A stretch of 64,000 nucleotides of DNA from Paragorgia papillata (GCA_035771165.1 JAWNZC010000002.1:1547501-1611500); one strand, 5' to 3'; positions 24,701 through 36,185 are shown, counted from the first letter of the stretch. The notes: a model not told the origin generated them from the letters alone. A program made the numbers and translations.

Positions 24701-26751
24701 AAAACATGTTATTAAGAAAATCAGTATCATTATGGCGCACTTACCCATCATTAATTGATTGATATTAGCTTGTTCTTATCAACTCTGAGGTATATCTCTA
24801 TGTTCATTTGCTCGTGTTCGGAGTCCGAATCTGAATGCTAATGCAAGCTTGCATGCACTATTTATATACAAGCATGAAATTACGACACGCAAGGCCATCT
24901 GTACCTGCTTAAGGGATATCAGATTAGTATATTCCAGAAAACACTGGATTATTCCCACACCTAGACTGCTCGCATGATCACGAATTGTGAGGTTTGAACT
25001 ACATGGTGCATAGTCAACCACAAACTACTCACTGATCACGTAGTCTTCGCCCAATGTTTCTATCTAGTATGTGGTAGTTTACTGGGTTTTTTCAACGGAA
25101 ATGAATGCAAAATAGGATGTTAATCACCGGTCGGTCATACCGTGCAGCGTCAATCGTTTGTGGTGGTAGAACGCATTGAATGAAACGTGCCTGCAGACGA
25201 GCTTTATTCCGCAACAGCTCTGCGGTAAGAGGCATTGATTGTGCTGCTTTTAGTATTAACCTTTTACTGGCCACAGTTGCCTTTTGGCAACTTATTAATT
25301 TTACTCCGGCTAACGCCAGATAATTTTACTCTGGCTAACGACAGACGATTTTACTCGTCAAGGGGAGGCTCCCGAAAACCTGTCCAATAAGTATAGGTTA
25401 TTTTGAGGCCACGAGGGGATATGTGATTTATTCGCCCGAGGTGAATAAACACGTATCCCCAAGGGACCTCAAAATAACGTACTTAATTTTCACATGGACG
25501 AGGTTGATAGGAATATTAGAGGGGAATATTAATCTATTGTTTTGCCGGGGCTATTGGATATGTTCCCCGAAAAGAACAAAGGAAACCGAGGCATGTGAAA
25601 ATTAAAGGGTTAGAAACTATCTCCTTTAATATTGCAGGTACACCAATTGATTGTACGTAATATTGCAGGTACACCAATTGATTGTACGTAATATTGCAGG
25701 TACACCAATTGATTGTACGTAATATTGCAGGTACACCAATTGATTGTACGTAATATTGCAGGTAGGGATGAGAGAAACTAAACTGGAGACTAGCTATTCT
25801 CCATCAGCAGCGATTTTAAACTACATATAGTCCAAAAAAACATAAAGTAGACATAAAACATAAAAAACTCATTAAAAACAACATAAAAAACATAAAAATA
25901 AAACACAAATACAAAATAAAACATAAGGAGCAGTGTTTTATCAGATATAAAATACGAGATTTGAATGTTTTCAATAGCTTTAAAATTTGACCCATTTGAT
26001 AAGTTCCTTGGTGAAAAATAACGTTGTCTAAGGGGCTGTTTACATGAGCCAGGCTAGCCCGGTTAACTAGGCTCACGCGATTGATTAGGATCTCACTGTG
26101 GTTTTGAAACTCACATAAACTATATTTACAAAGAAGAATTGGTTTAGTTTAGATGTAAACGAGTCAGCCCGGTTAGTCGGGCTAGCCCGGCTCATGTAAT
26201 CAACCCCTTAGCCGAGAAAATTAAAGCTAAAATTTATGTAAATCAGGAGGATTATTTATCAGTTTCAAAGACCACAGACATGGCACTGATTTCTTTTGTG
26301 TGTAATTCCATATTAAATTATTAATGAGCTTTATACTGATTACCCAATGGCCCTAACTCCTTGATGAGGATAAACTGCATGGGGAAACTATGGTATTGAT
26401 TTTGCGAAGGGAGTGACTGGCATTTCGAAGTTTTCTGCTCAGAATTTAAACATATAAGACAGTTTTAGCTAAAGATAACATTACTTTATTAAATATTGTT
26501 GTCACTGACTTTATTTATGTAAACTTTTATTTTTTTCAGTGACAACAAAATTTAAGAATGTCTGACTACAACACAAACATTTTTAAAAGTAACGTGTTTG
26601 GCTCGGTTCAACAATGTGTGCGTAAAATATACTTTTGTTTCTTTTTGCTTTTTGTAAGTATTTGTGTCTTATGTTCGTTGGTTTGTATGTGTAACAAACA
26701 TGATTGCGTTTGCGTAATCGTTTGATATCGTTTGATCATCCCCCCTCTCTT

Positions 26752-26820
<69 letters not shown>

Positions 26821-29800
26821 ACATATCTGATCTGTAAATATGTACATATATTATTTTGTAAATAGTCACGGCTTTCTTGAGAACCAATTGTAATGGAACC
26901 ACAATATCGGAAACCTCAATGTTTCTCTTTGCTGCAGGGTGCAGGATTATCTAGTAATTGAAGCCATGGGCGGAACACAACTCTAGCATACATGCATGAT
27001 ATCATTTCCTGCTTGTTACGTGTATTCATACTGTGAACAGTAAATGGGCAGATTCTAGCAGCTTCATTTTGATTTTAAATTTAGATCTTATCGCCGTGTC
27101 ATCCCATGAATCGTGTGCCTCAATGACTTGCAGCTTTACCTGTCCCGTCATTTGATATTCGCACTTTAGATATATAATGATTTTACAATGCAAACTTATA
27201 GTCAACAACAAAGTTGATAACTAGAAGCAACTTCCTCATTCCTGTCGTGGTAAACATTTTGTTGCAATTTTTCAAATAGTAGGTCATGGCCGGAAATGTG
27301 GGCATACGAAGCTAAACACTTGGCACATGTTGTAAAGACTTCATGTTGTAAGAGTGCGCACTACTTTTGCCAAATAGCAGCTTATTCATTTCAACACCAG
27401 ACAATTTTACTTGAACATTTTGTTGTGTGATTTTCCGAGGCGTTTCCTTATTAAAAAGATAAAGTTGTTCCCCAAAAACGTTGTCATGGCGGCATGCAGG
27501 AAAGGGTTAGCGATATTTTAGTTTTTAGGCGTCAAAGGGAGAACCATGAAGCCTCAACCGCAAAGTTCATTAACGTTTTTTGTTTTCGCGTGCAAAAAAT
27601 GGTTTCTTCATTCTTTAGGAGAGGCACGTGTGGCACAAGCTGTTATAGCGCGCTGCCTCTCACCGCTGAAGTTACGCCCTGTCAGACGGGGTTAGTATTT
27701 GGATGGGTGACACCCACTGATCTCGAAATAAAACTGAATTAAGCATCTATTGTTTACAAAATGAAGCCGGAAGTCACCCATTACTAAGGGACCAAGTGAT
27801 GGTCTTTCTAGCGTATTCTGGCACCGATATAAACATTTTGTTGAATGAGATGCTGAATCTTTGAAAGGAAATATACTTCAATATTCTTTTTTGGTACAGA
27901 AGACGTTTTAAGAAGACATAAAGACATTTTTCAGCATGTTTGGTCCCTTAGTAATTACGGATTTCTTTTGTTTAGCTGGCTTCATTTTATGAACCAGTGG
28001 ACAATAGGTTGCACTATCCAGTTTTATTTCGAGATCAGTGGTGACACCTGGTTCACCCGGTTCTCCTCTCTCCGTAAAATCAACATCATTATCCCCCGCC
28101 CAATTAAATCTACTTAATGGGTAAGGGTCATTGGTTATCAGTATCTAAATACTATCTTATGTTAGTCTCAATAAATGAAGTCCCTTACATACAAATAAAG
28201 GGCTCCGTCTTCGTCTCCCCGAGACACAGAGTTTTGGAATCAGTTGAATTGCTTCGTTCTTTTAAAAACTTCGCTAAACTTTGCATTAAACGTGAATTGA
28301 ATTATTCCTTGAAAAATTAAGATTTTTGAAAAAAAACGAAGCAATCCAACGGATTCCAAAATTCTGTGTTCTGTACACGAAGTAGAAGCCAAATAAAGTC
28401 GCATACATATTTTACTGTGTTTTAACACATTTACTCTGTCTAGGACCGTGCAGCGCCAGGCGATTCTAATTGTCAAGTGGCGACCTACACCGGAAATCAT
28501 TTTTAACAGGTAATGACTAGTGCGTTAGCTTTTTAGTAATTAAAGAGCATTACGATTTAAATCAATCAATCAGTCAATCAAACGATTTCAAGGTAAAATT
28601 GTCAAATCTCATGTGCATAGTAGCGACTTTAGTTTATGCGGGTTACACTTGTGGTTATAAAGCCACTGATAAACTTGTGGCCCTCAAGAATATAAGCTTT
28701 CCAAAACGAGTAATTGATCTGCATAGTCAAGTAATTAACTTTTTGAAATTAGTATATAATATATATATATATATCTCTATAGAAATCGCATAGTGACGTA
28801 CGCGTCTAAAGGTTACAACGCGTGTAAAGATAATAGGGTTATAATTAACTTCACAAGTATTTTTCTAGTCCCTTATCGCAATGCGTACGCTAGCCAGTAT
28901 TTCTAGAGCCTTTTGGTTTTTATTTTATAAACCGACAGGGAAAAGGTCGTAGATTTTCCAGTGTATTTATTTCAAGTAATAATCAATATAGTTTAGAAGT
29001 TCTGAGGTAAATCGGCGATGTGAATTCCAAATGTATGTATTACAACAATTACAATATAGAGTATATGGAAAGCCGGTGTACTACTACAACTCTACAATCT
29101 AGAAGCTTCCGCTCATCTCAAAAAGAAGACTGGATCGAACAATTTTTGTTTGAATTATTACTAGGTCGTTACCATTACTAGGCCGGACTAAATTTTTCAT
29201 TTTGGTTTTTGTTTACGTAAGACCGGCCTTGAAATGATATATATAGACTTGGTCCCTCTGTTGCTTTAAGATTCGTGTCAATTGTCTTCTAGTTTAATTG
29301 TGACTGCCGAAGAATCATAAAACAACGTATTGAGTTTGAGAGGTGAAAGTGCTTCAGTTCGGTCTAGCAGGCGACCTGAGATTAGGCCGGCGACGTGAAC
29401 TGAATCTCAGGCCGGACTCATGAAAATGATCTACAGTAAAAACACTACAACCGACCCGAAGTCAGTCCGGCCTGAGTTCGGGCTGGCTTCATATAAACAC
29501 CCGCTAAGGGGCCAACTGCATGCGTAAAATGTTTCTACCGAGTTTGTTCTTGCTCTTCCTTTCCTGTTTTTTCTTTTTACAACCAAAAACACAGCATGCA
29601 TGGTGTCCCGAATTGTTCATCCTTGTTTGACCTATATATACCGACACATCAGCTGAGTGACGTAGTTGATGTTGGAGGGGCACAGCTTGAAAAGGGCATT
29701 TTGTTTAGGGGAAAGAGCTTCAAAAGGACACTTGAGGCACATGTTTTATCATAAAATGGCACTTTACGACAAAGTTTGGAGGCACATGCCCCCCGATTCA

Positions 29801-32800
29801 TACGCCCCTACATATTTGTCTAACTGGTGCCATTGCCAAGAGACGAAATCGACGTTTTGTGAGCTTCTTTGGAGCATAATTAGTTATACTCGATGCAGTT
29901 TCTTTTTTCTGAGATGAGCAAAAGCTCCTAGGAATCGTGAGGGATACGCTCTGTAATGCGACGTGTGGGGGAAGGAGATTCTGTGGTCGGATGTCCGAAA
30001 AGAGGCACACAAACATGCTGGAAGAAATTATAACGATACTTTGCCGAACACTAACGTGCTTCCGCTCACCATTACTGTCGGCGGCAGCTGTACAAACTTC
30101 TTAGTCATGCACCTTTGAAATATCCGTTTTGTGATTAAATACAGATTTTATGCGGCTAAACATGTTATGTAAAATATTTAACATTAGAACAATAATTATA
30201 AGCAGAGTACGAGCAATTGAACAAATAAATCACCACGATTATATAGGAAACGTTCAGGGATTTGCGTCTAGATTGTTAACATACTTTTGCTAATGAACTC
30301 TAAGTCGAATCATACCAGTATAGTGAATTATTATATGGCTGGGTTTGATTTCCGGTCCGTACGCAAAACGACGCTTGCTGATTGGTTCCTGAGAGGTCGG
30401 GGTTTTACGATATTGACCGACCGGTCAATACGCTTTTTTCTCGGCCCTGTCTTTTGGCGAGAAAATTTCTGAGTTGATTTGAATACAAATAAAAGAGAAC
30501 TGGGTATCTTTATTCAAGTATTCTGAACAATAAAATGTGTTGGAACATTACTGCTGGTTTTTTTTTAAAGTGCCTATGTCATCCTCAGGGACTTTACATA
30601 TTTATACTAATTGGAACATTCTGAGAAGATGTGTAATATATCTTCCCAGGCGAAAATTTCATCTTCATGGATGTTTTTGCCGTTAAAGTTGACGGAAGTG
30701 ACGTCAAAAGAGGAATCTGTAAAGTGGTTTTCATATGGACAAATTCCTCTTTCGACGTCACTTCCGTCAACTTTAACGGCAAAACAATCCATGAAGATGA
30801 CATTTTCGCCTGAGAAGATATATTACAAATCTTCTCAGAATGTTCCAAGAATTTGATTGAGATTGAGATTGAGATTGAGGATGACATAGGCACTTTAAAG
30901 TTGTTTATCTAAAAACACGACAAATAAAAGCCGAACTGGTGTAAACAAGAAGGCCAAGAAGCGACACGAAAAAGTTATTAAGGTAAACAGCATACTTCGA
31001 AGACGAAAACAACGCTCGAAACTTAAATTCCTAAAAATAAATATTCGGTTTTATCGCACAAACCTCGCTCCTTCGTCGCTCGGTCTGTACGAAAACCTCA
31101 GGCAAATACTTTCCCGTACAGACCTCGCACTCGGTTAATAAGTCTTTATTATTGACTGTATACCCCGATACAGAACGGCCACTCATTCTGTAAATAGTAC
31201 TTAAAAGTAAGTTTGATACCAAGACGGAGGGCCAAGGTAAACTAACTCTATAGCTTACAAAAAGTAGAGTGCCTAAATACTGACGTTTCGAGCGAAGCCC
31301 TTCATCATGATCACATTTTACTCTGATGATGGGCTCTGCTCGGAACATCAGTATTTCGTTATCAAAACTATTCTCGGCAGTTTACCATCTTTTCACTTTG
31401 CTAACCCTATAGACGAGTTTCAGTGTGTTGCGCGCGCATCATTTTTCAAAAAAAACTGGCAAGCTCCACTCAAAGTAAACATACTGTTTAATATCAACAA
31501 AGTATAGATACAGTTTCTGGATGTTTAACACTGTTTTTCTGCTGTTGTTGACTCGTTAGCAAGTCTGTTTGCCATTACTTACTTTGTGGGGAGCCCACCA
31601 AGAGCCCGCCAATTCCTTTGCCAAATGATGCGCGCGCAATACCCGTAAATCCGTCTATTGCTTAGTTATCGATACATGATACAGATGATATCCGTCGTTA
31701 TTTAACAAAAAATTGTATTCTACACGCCGTTTTAAAGCAATATTATAGTAGGTCATTTAATATGAAAGGTAACTAACCTAGACATTGTTCATTCATGACG
31801 TACATAGATGATATTTGTCGTTATTTAACAAAATAGTATTCTAGACGTAGTTTTAAGCCCTAATCAAACGAGAACGCAAGTCATCGCAAGTTGGCAGTCA
31901 GAATTTCTGTGGCGGTCGTTCAAACACCCAAATTAACAAAATAAAGGTTTCATGAGTGTTTTAAACAAGTTTTAACTTTGTCACAGTACATGATATTTTC
32001 GGGAAATTATTCATAGCGGCTGGCTGAGATAGCGTGACTGCCAACTTGCGATGACTTGCGTTCTCGTTTGATTGGTGCTTTACACTGATACATTCGCCGC
32101 GACACATCAAAGAGAGCCGACACATAAATGAGCTTAATCAGAATTAAGTTTTTTACACTGCGGGTCTTGATAGGTGCCAACATTTTCCTAGTCGGTAACT
32201 GACACGTGTCCCACTGGCCTAAACGAGCCTCATTCGGTCCTATCCGTTGGTCCTATAGTGTCTCGAGCCCATAGTCTCCCTGCTTTTTGTCAGCGGGTCA
32301 GCATGGGGGAGACTCTGGGGAAACCCCTTGGATTCACATTGCCGTGACATAAGCACAGCGGTGTGTACGCAAGCACAAGTAAGTACTTCATGGTACTAGG
32401 TTAACCAGGAGCTATTTATATACGCTCGGGCTGTCCGAGCAAAGCACGGGTTAGTTCGTGTCACGAAATTCTTTCCTTGGCCGTAAGAAGTGATTTTAAT
32501 AATCGTTAAGCTTCGTTTACATCTAAACTAAACCAATTCTTCTTTGTAAATTTAGTTTATGCGAGTTTTAAAACCACAGTGAGATCCTAACCAGACGAGC
32601 TAGCTTGGTTAATTCGGTCTTTTCGCCTTTAGCCTTCTTCCTCCCCCAAAAGCGGCTCCTACGCTGGCCGACTCGCCTCATGTCATTAGTCCTTTAATCT
32701 TTTGGGGTAATCTTTTTTAAGTACAAAGAGTTTTCGAAATGTTATGTTAATTAAGATCAAATTTATCAAGCACGTCTATTGGTAATTAATATTCTTTGTA

Positions 32801-33487
32801 TTTAAACAGTCACCTATTCTAAACTGCTATAGCCTGATTAGCAGGCGTTCTGTTCTGGGGGAAAGGCTGAATTTACAATCAGCGTACCATTGTACGCGGC
32901 ACATGAAAGAGAACCGACAGTAGTATTAGAAACATGCATTTTTTTACTATGTTTAGTTGTTCCGTGTGCTATGAAAACTGTAGTAAGGTGCGAGCGTGAA
33001 TCCTAAGCCTTAATTCAGTAACGTTTAAAGCTCAGAATAATATAAGTGAGTTTTGGGCAAGAATAACGTGACGGTATCGTTTTTCCACATATGGGCAATG
33101 GAACGCAATTATACGCCAGGACGAAATACAAACTAAAATAATCCTCGTATAGATTGCATACTTCAGTTACATATTATTGCACACTCTTTACGTTTCTCCC
33201 TGACCCGGAAGGGCCTTCGCTCGAAACGTTAGAAACTACGTTCAATAATTTCGGCAGTAATCAAACCTTACTATATTTCGATTTGTATTTCAACACTGCC
33301 TACACAGCACGTACACTACTTATTCCACTGTTTGGTATACTTCTATACCGGTTTTGAAAAAATCAAACCGGTTTCACACATATTATACAGATTCAAACTA
33401 AAACGGCGGATGTGTTGTAACTAAACAGTTTAACAAACAAAATATAAAGTTAAGCCAACTGTAAAAACTGAATAGTCACTTACCCAT
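21576..33487 (-). CDS. Gene A: predicted membrane-anchored PDGF/VEGF-like growth factor, 5 exons, 286 aa
   Basis: Spliced model on the minus strand: join of 33487-33484, 24327-24256, 23334-23029, 22520-22248 and 21781-21576 (stop TAG). Every junction is GT-AG and phase 1, and the parts sum to 861 nt with an open frame. Residues 1-22 form a signal peptide. Residues 27-127 form a PDGF/VEGF-like cystine-knot module (C30 in CQPRKEVV, R59-C60, C63, C66, and NHISCKC with C109/C111). Residues 128-218 form a second cysteine-bearing module (C143, C167, C173, C203). One transmembrane helix lies at about 231-249, followed by a 37-residue cytosolic tail with seven cysteines. Known PDGF/VEGF proteins are dimeric ligands of receptor tyrosine kinases, usually secreted; a membrane-bound ligand is my inference. 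Gene B upstream has the same exon plan and similar protein in exons 3-5, which is the strongest evidence that the model is real. Confidence 0.85.
22248..22520 (-). CDS. Gene A exon 4: second, shorter cysteine module
   Basis: 273 nt (91 codons), phase 1 at both ends, acceptor ttttatatag and donor gtgagc. It encodes residues 128-218. Key features are G142-C143-K, NPQPR at 145-149, YNPRYYLFNQC167, C173, a hydrophobic KVIITYTED strand and C203. The order PQPR - YNP - strand - C - C matches gene B exon 4 and recalls the first half of the exon 3 module, so this may be a degenerate repeat of the knot domain. One N-glycosylation sequon lies at N178-T-T. A long open frame continues upstream through a tetranucleotide repeat, but the acceptor and the gene B comparison put the exon start at 22520. 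Confidence 0.8.
22590..23000. repeat. Degenerate tetranucleotide tract in gene A intron 3
   Basis: (GAAC/GAAT/AAAC)n passing into (GAAG)n and (CAAA)n, ending about 30 bp from the exon 3 donor. It creates long meaningless ORFs rich in Phe/Val/Arg/Ser on the minus strand. Confidence 0.9.
23029..23334 (-). CDS. Gene A exon 3: PDGF/VEGF-like cystine-knot domain
   Basis: 306 nt, from acceptor ttctatag to donor gtataaaa, encoding residues 26-127. Family landmarks are C30-Q-P-R with a following EVVSIF strand, a strand ending IEVNRC60, C63 and C66 in place of the usual GGCC, PVP at 78-80, and YNHISCKC (C109, C111) as the last strand. Relative to VEGF-type domains the interchain cysteine before RC is Phe54 and the cysteine before the VP turn is Tyr77. 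Six cysteines remain. There is one N-glycosylation sequon at N83-N-T. Gene B exon 3 aligns throughout (EVVSIxNxxFTTP, YFIxVxRC, YPVP, YxxxNHxSCKC). Confidence 0.85.
23398..23609. mobile_element. Intact foldback MITE in gene A intron 2
   Basis: About 85 bp arms: gaaatatagtaaggttagat, then ctgccga, gaacgtaggagtctaacg and tcgagcgaaggcccttcgtc, with full complement on the other side. Related half-copy at 33180-33292. Confidence 0.85.
24115..24213. mobile_element. Hairpin-core MITE in gene A intron 2
   Basis: Runs AACTCTTTCCTGTCCAAGGG to TTCGGACAGGAAAGAG with the perfect core hairpin TCTGGCGTTAGCCAGA. It sits about 43 bp past the exon 2 donor. Confidence 0.8.
24256..24327 (-). CDS. Gene A exon 2: signal peptide
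   Basis: 72 nt, phase 1 on both sides, between acceptor cgtatag and donor gtatgatc. Joined to the ATGG of exon 1 it encodes MALFSIRLMAYFSSLVFLSG followed by MAKSK: a basic residue, then a hydrophobic run, then small residues, with likely cleavage near G20-A22. An internal ATG in frame (M9) could also start the protein but would leave a weak signal sequence. Gene B exon 2 matches in position, phase, donor (AAAG|gtatg) and function. Confidence 0.75.
24530..25255. other. Gene A intron 1: no recognised feature
   Basis: Short ORFs only, no motif recognised. Confidence 0.4.
25256..25380. repeat. Hairpin-core remnant
   Basis: Three core units (ttttactccggctaacgccag, ttttactctggctaacgacag, ttttactcgtcaagggga) with decayed ends. 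Confidence 0.6.
25620..25765. repeat. 31-bp minisatellite, about 4.5 copies
   Basis: Unit taatattgcaggtacaccaa followed by ttgattgtacg, copies essentially identical, inside gene A intron 1. Confidence 0.9.
26032..26207. mobile_element. PIF/Harbinger-like MITE, internally deleted
   Basis: 176 bp copy of the 4677-4909 element with the same ends (GGGGCTGTTTACATGAGCC). It lacks about 55 bp inside. Flanks are TAA and TTA. Confidence 0.75.
26745..26820. repeat. (TC)n microsatellite
   Basis: Uninterrupted ctctct run of about 60 bp in gene A intron 1. Confidence 0.95.
27704..28048. repeat. Foldback holding a MITE with 15-bp perfect TIRs
   Basis: Inner element 27778-27957 has ends TTACTAAGGGACCAA and TTGGTCCCTTAGTAA. 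Outer arms gacacccactgatctcgaaa (27708) and its complement (28023-28045) enclose it. The outer 5' arm continues into a 5S-like SINE fragment (27620-27735). Confidence 0.7.
28222..28373. repeat. Foldback repeat, ~35 bp arms
   Basis: acacagagttttggaatcag..gaattgcttcgtt against aacgaagcaat..ggattccaaaattctgtgt. Confidence 0.7.
29170..29510. mobile_element. 5'-truncated copy of the 51707-52054 MITE
   Basis: Shares acaacgtattgagtttgaga, ggtgaaagtgcttcagtt, cgacctgagattaggccg and ctacagtaaaaacac with 51707-52054. The 3' end tataaacaccc is present, the 5' end is not. Another truncated, inverted copy is at 54250-54510. Confidence 0.7.
29520..30568. other. Gene A intron 1: no recognised feature
   Basis: Chance-length ORFs on both strands, no domain recognised. 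A block near 30200-30300 (aggaaacgttcagggatttg, taacatacttttgctaatg) recurs near 36945-36990. Confidence 0.4.
30569..30894. mobile_element. Long-hairpin MITE, second copy, in gene A intron 1
   Basis: Same ends and arms as 11575-11895. A small gattga repeat near 30853-30879 interrupts the 3' arm. Very similar to the first copy in the arm regions, so probably recent or correcting. Confidence 0.85.
31856..32079. mobile_element. MITE, 224 bp, TTA duplication
   Basis: Ends AGCCCTAATCAAACGAGAAC and its complement, flanked by TTA on both sides (31853-31855 and 32080-32082). Second copy at 59958-60182, also with TTA on both sides. Confidence 0.85.
32408..32640 (-). mobile_element. Degraded PIF/Harbinger-like MITE, inverted
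   Basis: Contains taaactaaaccaattcttct and aaaccacagtgagatcctaa, the reverse complement of the 4677-4909 family; ends decayed. Confidence 0.65.
33180..33292. repeat. Half-copy of the 23398-23609 MITE
   Basis: ccttcgctcgaaacgttaga and ctttactatatttcg-type ends without the other arm. Confidence 0.6.
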
Positions 33488-33550
33488 TGTACGAGTTGTT
33501 TGCTAAAACAGTTCTCTTTCCAGAAATGTTCTTTGCTGTGCTCGATGTGG
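33484..33550 (-). CDS. Gene A exon 1: 5' UTR and split start codon
   Basis: The coding part is only ATG G (33487-33484), followed at once by the donor gtaagtgac. From the TATA-like box at 33581-33574 to this ATG there is no other ATG in the likely transcript, and the context (A at -3, G at +4) is favourable. The reading frame upstream is not kept between this exon and gene B exon 1, although the bases can be aligned (acattt.tgg.aaag near the middle and caATGGgtaagtga at the end). That is what a conserved untranslated exon would look like. The transcription start near 33550 is estimated from the TATA position. Confidence 0.7.
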
Positions 33551-33573
33551 ATGAAGGTTCACTGTGCTATAGC

Positions 33574-33581
33574 TATTTATA
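33574..33581 (-). promoter_or_regulatory. Gene A TATA-like box
   Basis: TATAAATA on the minus strand, 94 bp upstream of the ATG at 33487. A second AT run (tatatatataaag) lies about 15 bp further upstream and could serve instead. The assignment rests on position and on gene B having a better TATAAAAG in the same place. Confidence 0.5.
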
Positions 33582-33954
33582 TGGATTTTCTTTATATATA
33601 TATAGCCTGAACCTCAAATTCCAAACTCCCACAGACCGACATTCTAAGTAGCCATGCTTTTGGTTTGCTTCGTCACCACCGTGCAGGAAATTATATGAAA
33701 TTTGTCAATTAGTAAATTGCTTAAATATTACGGAGAAAGTGTACTGTTATAAAATGGCATATATTAACCAAACAGTAACCTCTGGGCTTGAAAATAAGTG
33801 TGACAAAAAAATAGTGGGCCCACTCCATTTTTTCTCCCACTTATTCTTTCGAAGAAGCTGAACATGCAACAGAAGCATGTCTGTTATATTAATAGTGAAG
33901 CGCACAATTACTATTTATAATCTTTAAAATTTAAAATAATGGGGTCTGGGAGCA

Positions 33955-34055
33955 CCGGCAAATGCAACACCAAAGCCATCTTGCATGCTGGAGCTCATAC
34001 GGCTACCCCACGACGTCGGAGCTCCAGTCGGCAAGATGATAGGTGCCTGCATGGT
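33955..34055. repeat. Small inverted repeat
   Basis: catcttgcatgctggagct against agctccagtcggcaagatg, with further gcacc/ggtgc outer pairing. Confidence 0.55.
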
Positions 34056-34261
34056 ATATCATATCATATATCATTTTATCAGGTGCAAAATAGAACTAAT
34101 TTGATGTTGTTTTTATAAAACGTTCAAACGATTTGGATACAAAGAGGCGGAAGTACAACGCCCATTTGTGGGTACTAAATTGTTGTTGGAAAAAAACAAA
34201 CATAAAGGCTTAGGTAATTAAATTGATGAAAGAAAACAAAGAGACGAGTGTGAAACCTTGA

Positions 34262-34371
34262 GGCCCCGTTTACACTAGAGCAAAAGGATCCAGATTCACA
34301 TTGTTTTTCATCCTCATGGGAATAAAAAAACAATGTGAATCCCGATACTTTTGCTCTAGTGTAAAACGGGG
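34262..34371. mobile_element. Short MITE, ~110 bp
   Basis: Arms ccccgtttacactagagcaa and ttgctctagtgtaaaacggg, with inner gattcacattgttttt inverted as well. Confidence 0.8.
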
Positions 34372-34939
34372 GTGTGAAACCCTAACGGTATGTGCTCAAA
34401 GTCAAGTGGCCACTTGACATAGTTATAGTTTTGATAACAATCTAGTAAGTTCTCGAATCAATTAGATATGATATTAATAGTAAGTTATAGACTATCAATA
34501 TATTACTATGCCCAGAAAAATCTAGCAAAATCCAGAAAATTTATTCTTCAAAAACAAGATGATCAGGCAAAACTTGCAGACTACTGATTTTTGAAGTCTT
34601 GCTTAGCAAGAAGTTCTCACGCTCACCAAAGCGTCGGAACTCACGCTCACCAAAGCCTCGGAACTCAATACCAAGGGCGAGGTGCTTGGGACTACTTGTA
34701 CGAATTTTTACGGGTTCTTTCTTTTGGACTAGCTTTGCTTTTGGTCGAAGTGTTGGTTGGGTTTTCCAACTGAATTGCTTCGTAGTTGATCTGTGATAAT
34801 GTTTATCTGTTGCAATTGACACCAACTCTTTCTCTCGTCGAAGTACGCTCTTTCGCGGTATTTAGATCCGATAGGAAGTAATTTACTCTCTTTTGCATAC
34901 GGATTCCACAATATATATATATATATATATATATTGAAG

Positions 34940-35165
34940 AAACTAGTATCTGTTTCGAAATATCAAATAACCCAAGTACCATCATTCGACCACCAGCTCC
35001 CAACTTGACCTGTAGCTCAGTCGGTGGAGTAAACTAGTAAACCGAAGGTCGCGGGTTCGAATCCCAGCCGGGCCAAGTAGAGTTTTCTCTACTTGTCCGG
35101 TATGGTTCGTCACTCGGAGTAACACCTAATATCATTATTCTCCACCCGAGTTCATTGTCCCATAA
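34940..35165 (+). repeat. tRNA-derived SINE (Thr-like head)
   Basis: The tRNA-like head is 35007-35075, with A box tgtagctcagtcgg and B box gggttcgaatccc. Its anticodon-loop-like ctagtaa would be AGT (Thr). About six bases are missing between D arm and anticodon stem compared with the copy at 44458-44514. The body gtatggttcgtcactcggag is shared with copies at 44215-44345 and 44458-44560. Confidence 0.75.
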
Positions 35166-36059
35166 TATAAATATATATATATATGCTTATGCATTGCTCT
35201 GTATAGTTTTGTGGAGGCAATAGAACTATTTCTTATCGAAATACCTTACATATTTCTGTACGTTTATGTCTATAGTCATTCTATATATATATATATATTT
35301 TCAGATGTAAAGATATCGCTTCAGCGATCTAATAAATATCATTAAAAGTAGAGTGCTGCGTAGGCAGTGTTTATGATAGAACAAAGTGAAAATGTAATTG
35401 TTGAGATTTGTTTTGATGTAATAAAGAAAAACAATCTATTTTTCTTATTGAGTGCAGTAAAATAATAATAATAATAACATTTATTTGTACCGCGCAAATT
35501 CAACTTTAAGGTTTTCAAATGCGCCTTACAATAATTTTTGACATGGCCGAGTCGAAGGCATATTAAAGGCGCTCAGGCAGCCGCCATACGACACATATCG
35601 GCCCACGAATCACAGCTAAGACCTATAAACTAAATAATGACAACACTTTCTGAAGATAAATTCCATCGGCATGGGGCACTGAAGTACGATGGGCCGGAAA
35701 AAAATATACCTATGTAGCGATGCTTCCAGACGGCTAGGGAGGAACGGCCTGGAATGCATGCATTACAAAGCGATAGATGTATTTTTAGAAATTTCTGATA
35801 AAGGTCCGTGTACTGCATGGTCAACGATGCCATATAATACAAGTATGCCATTCACATGTAAAACGTCATACCTTTAACAACTGGAGCCTCCATTTTTACG
35901 ATCATAAAATCAAATAACTTCAGGAAGAATAATGAGTGATCAGTGAACGATAAAAATTGGTAATCGCCACACACGATGCAATATTTTGACCGATTAATTG
36001 TAATCGGATAATATCAAACCAGTTATAGCGTAGGCCTGAGAGTGTTTAAAAACTATCTC

Positions 36060-36163
36060 TCTAACTCTTTTCTGTCCGAATTGGTCTTTAGTATTTTATT
36101 CTGGCTAACGCCAGACGATTTTATTCACGTCTGGGGAAGCCCTCGGACAGGAATGAGTTAACG
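36060..36163. mobile_element. Hairpin-core MITE, complete copy
   Basis: taactcttttctgtccgaat .. tctggctaacgccaga .. ggacaggaatgagtta. A good representative of the family in the core-forward orientation. Confidence 0.85.
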
Positions 36164-36185
36164 TTGCTATAAATAAGCTAAACAA

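Noticed and set aside
25816..26076. 86-codon minus ORF with hydrophobic Phe/Leu/Met runs
   Set aside because: It arises from an aaacataaaa-rich low-complexity stretch and runs into a MITE end; no second evidence.
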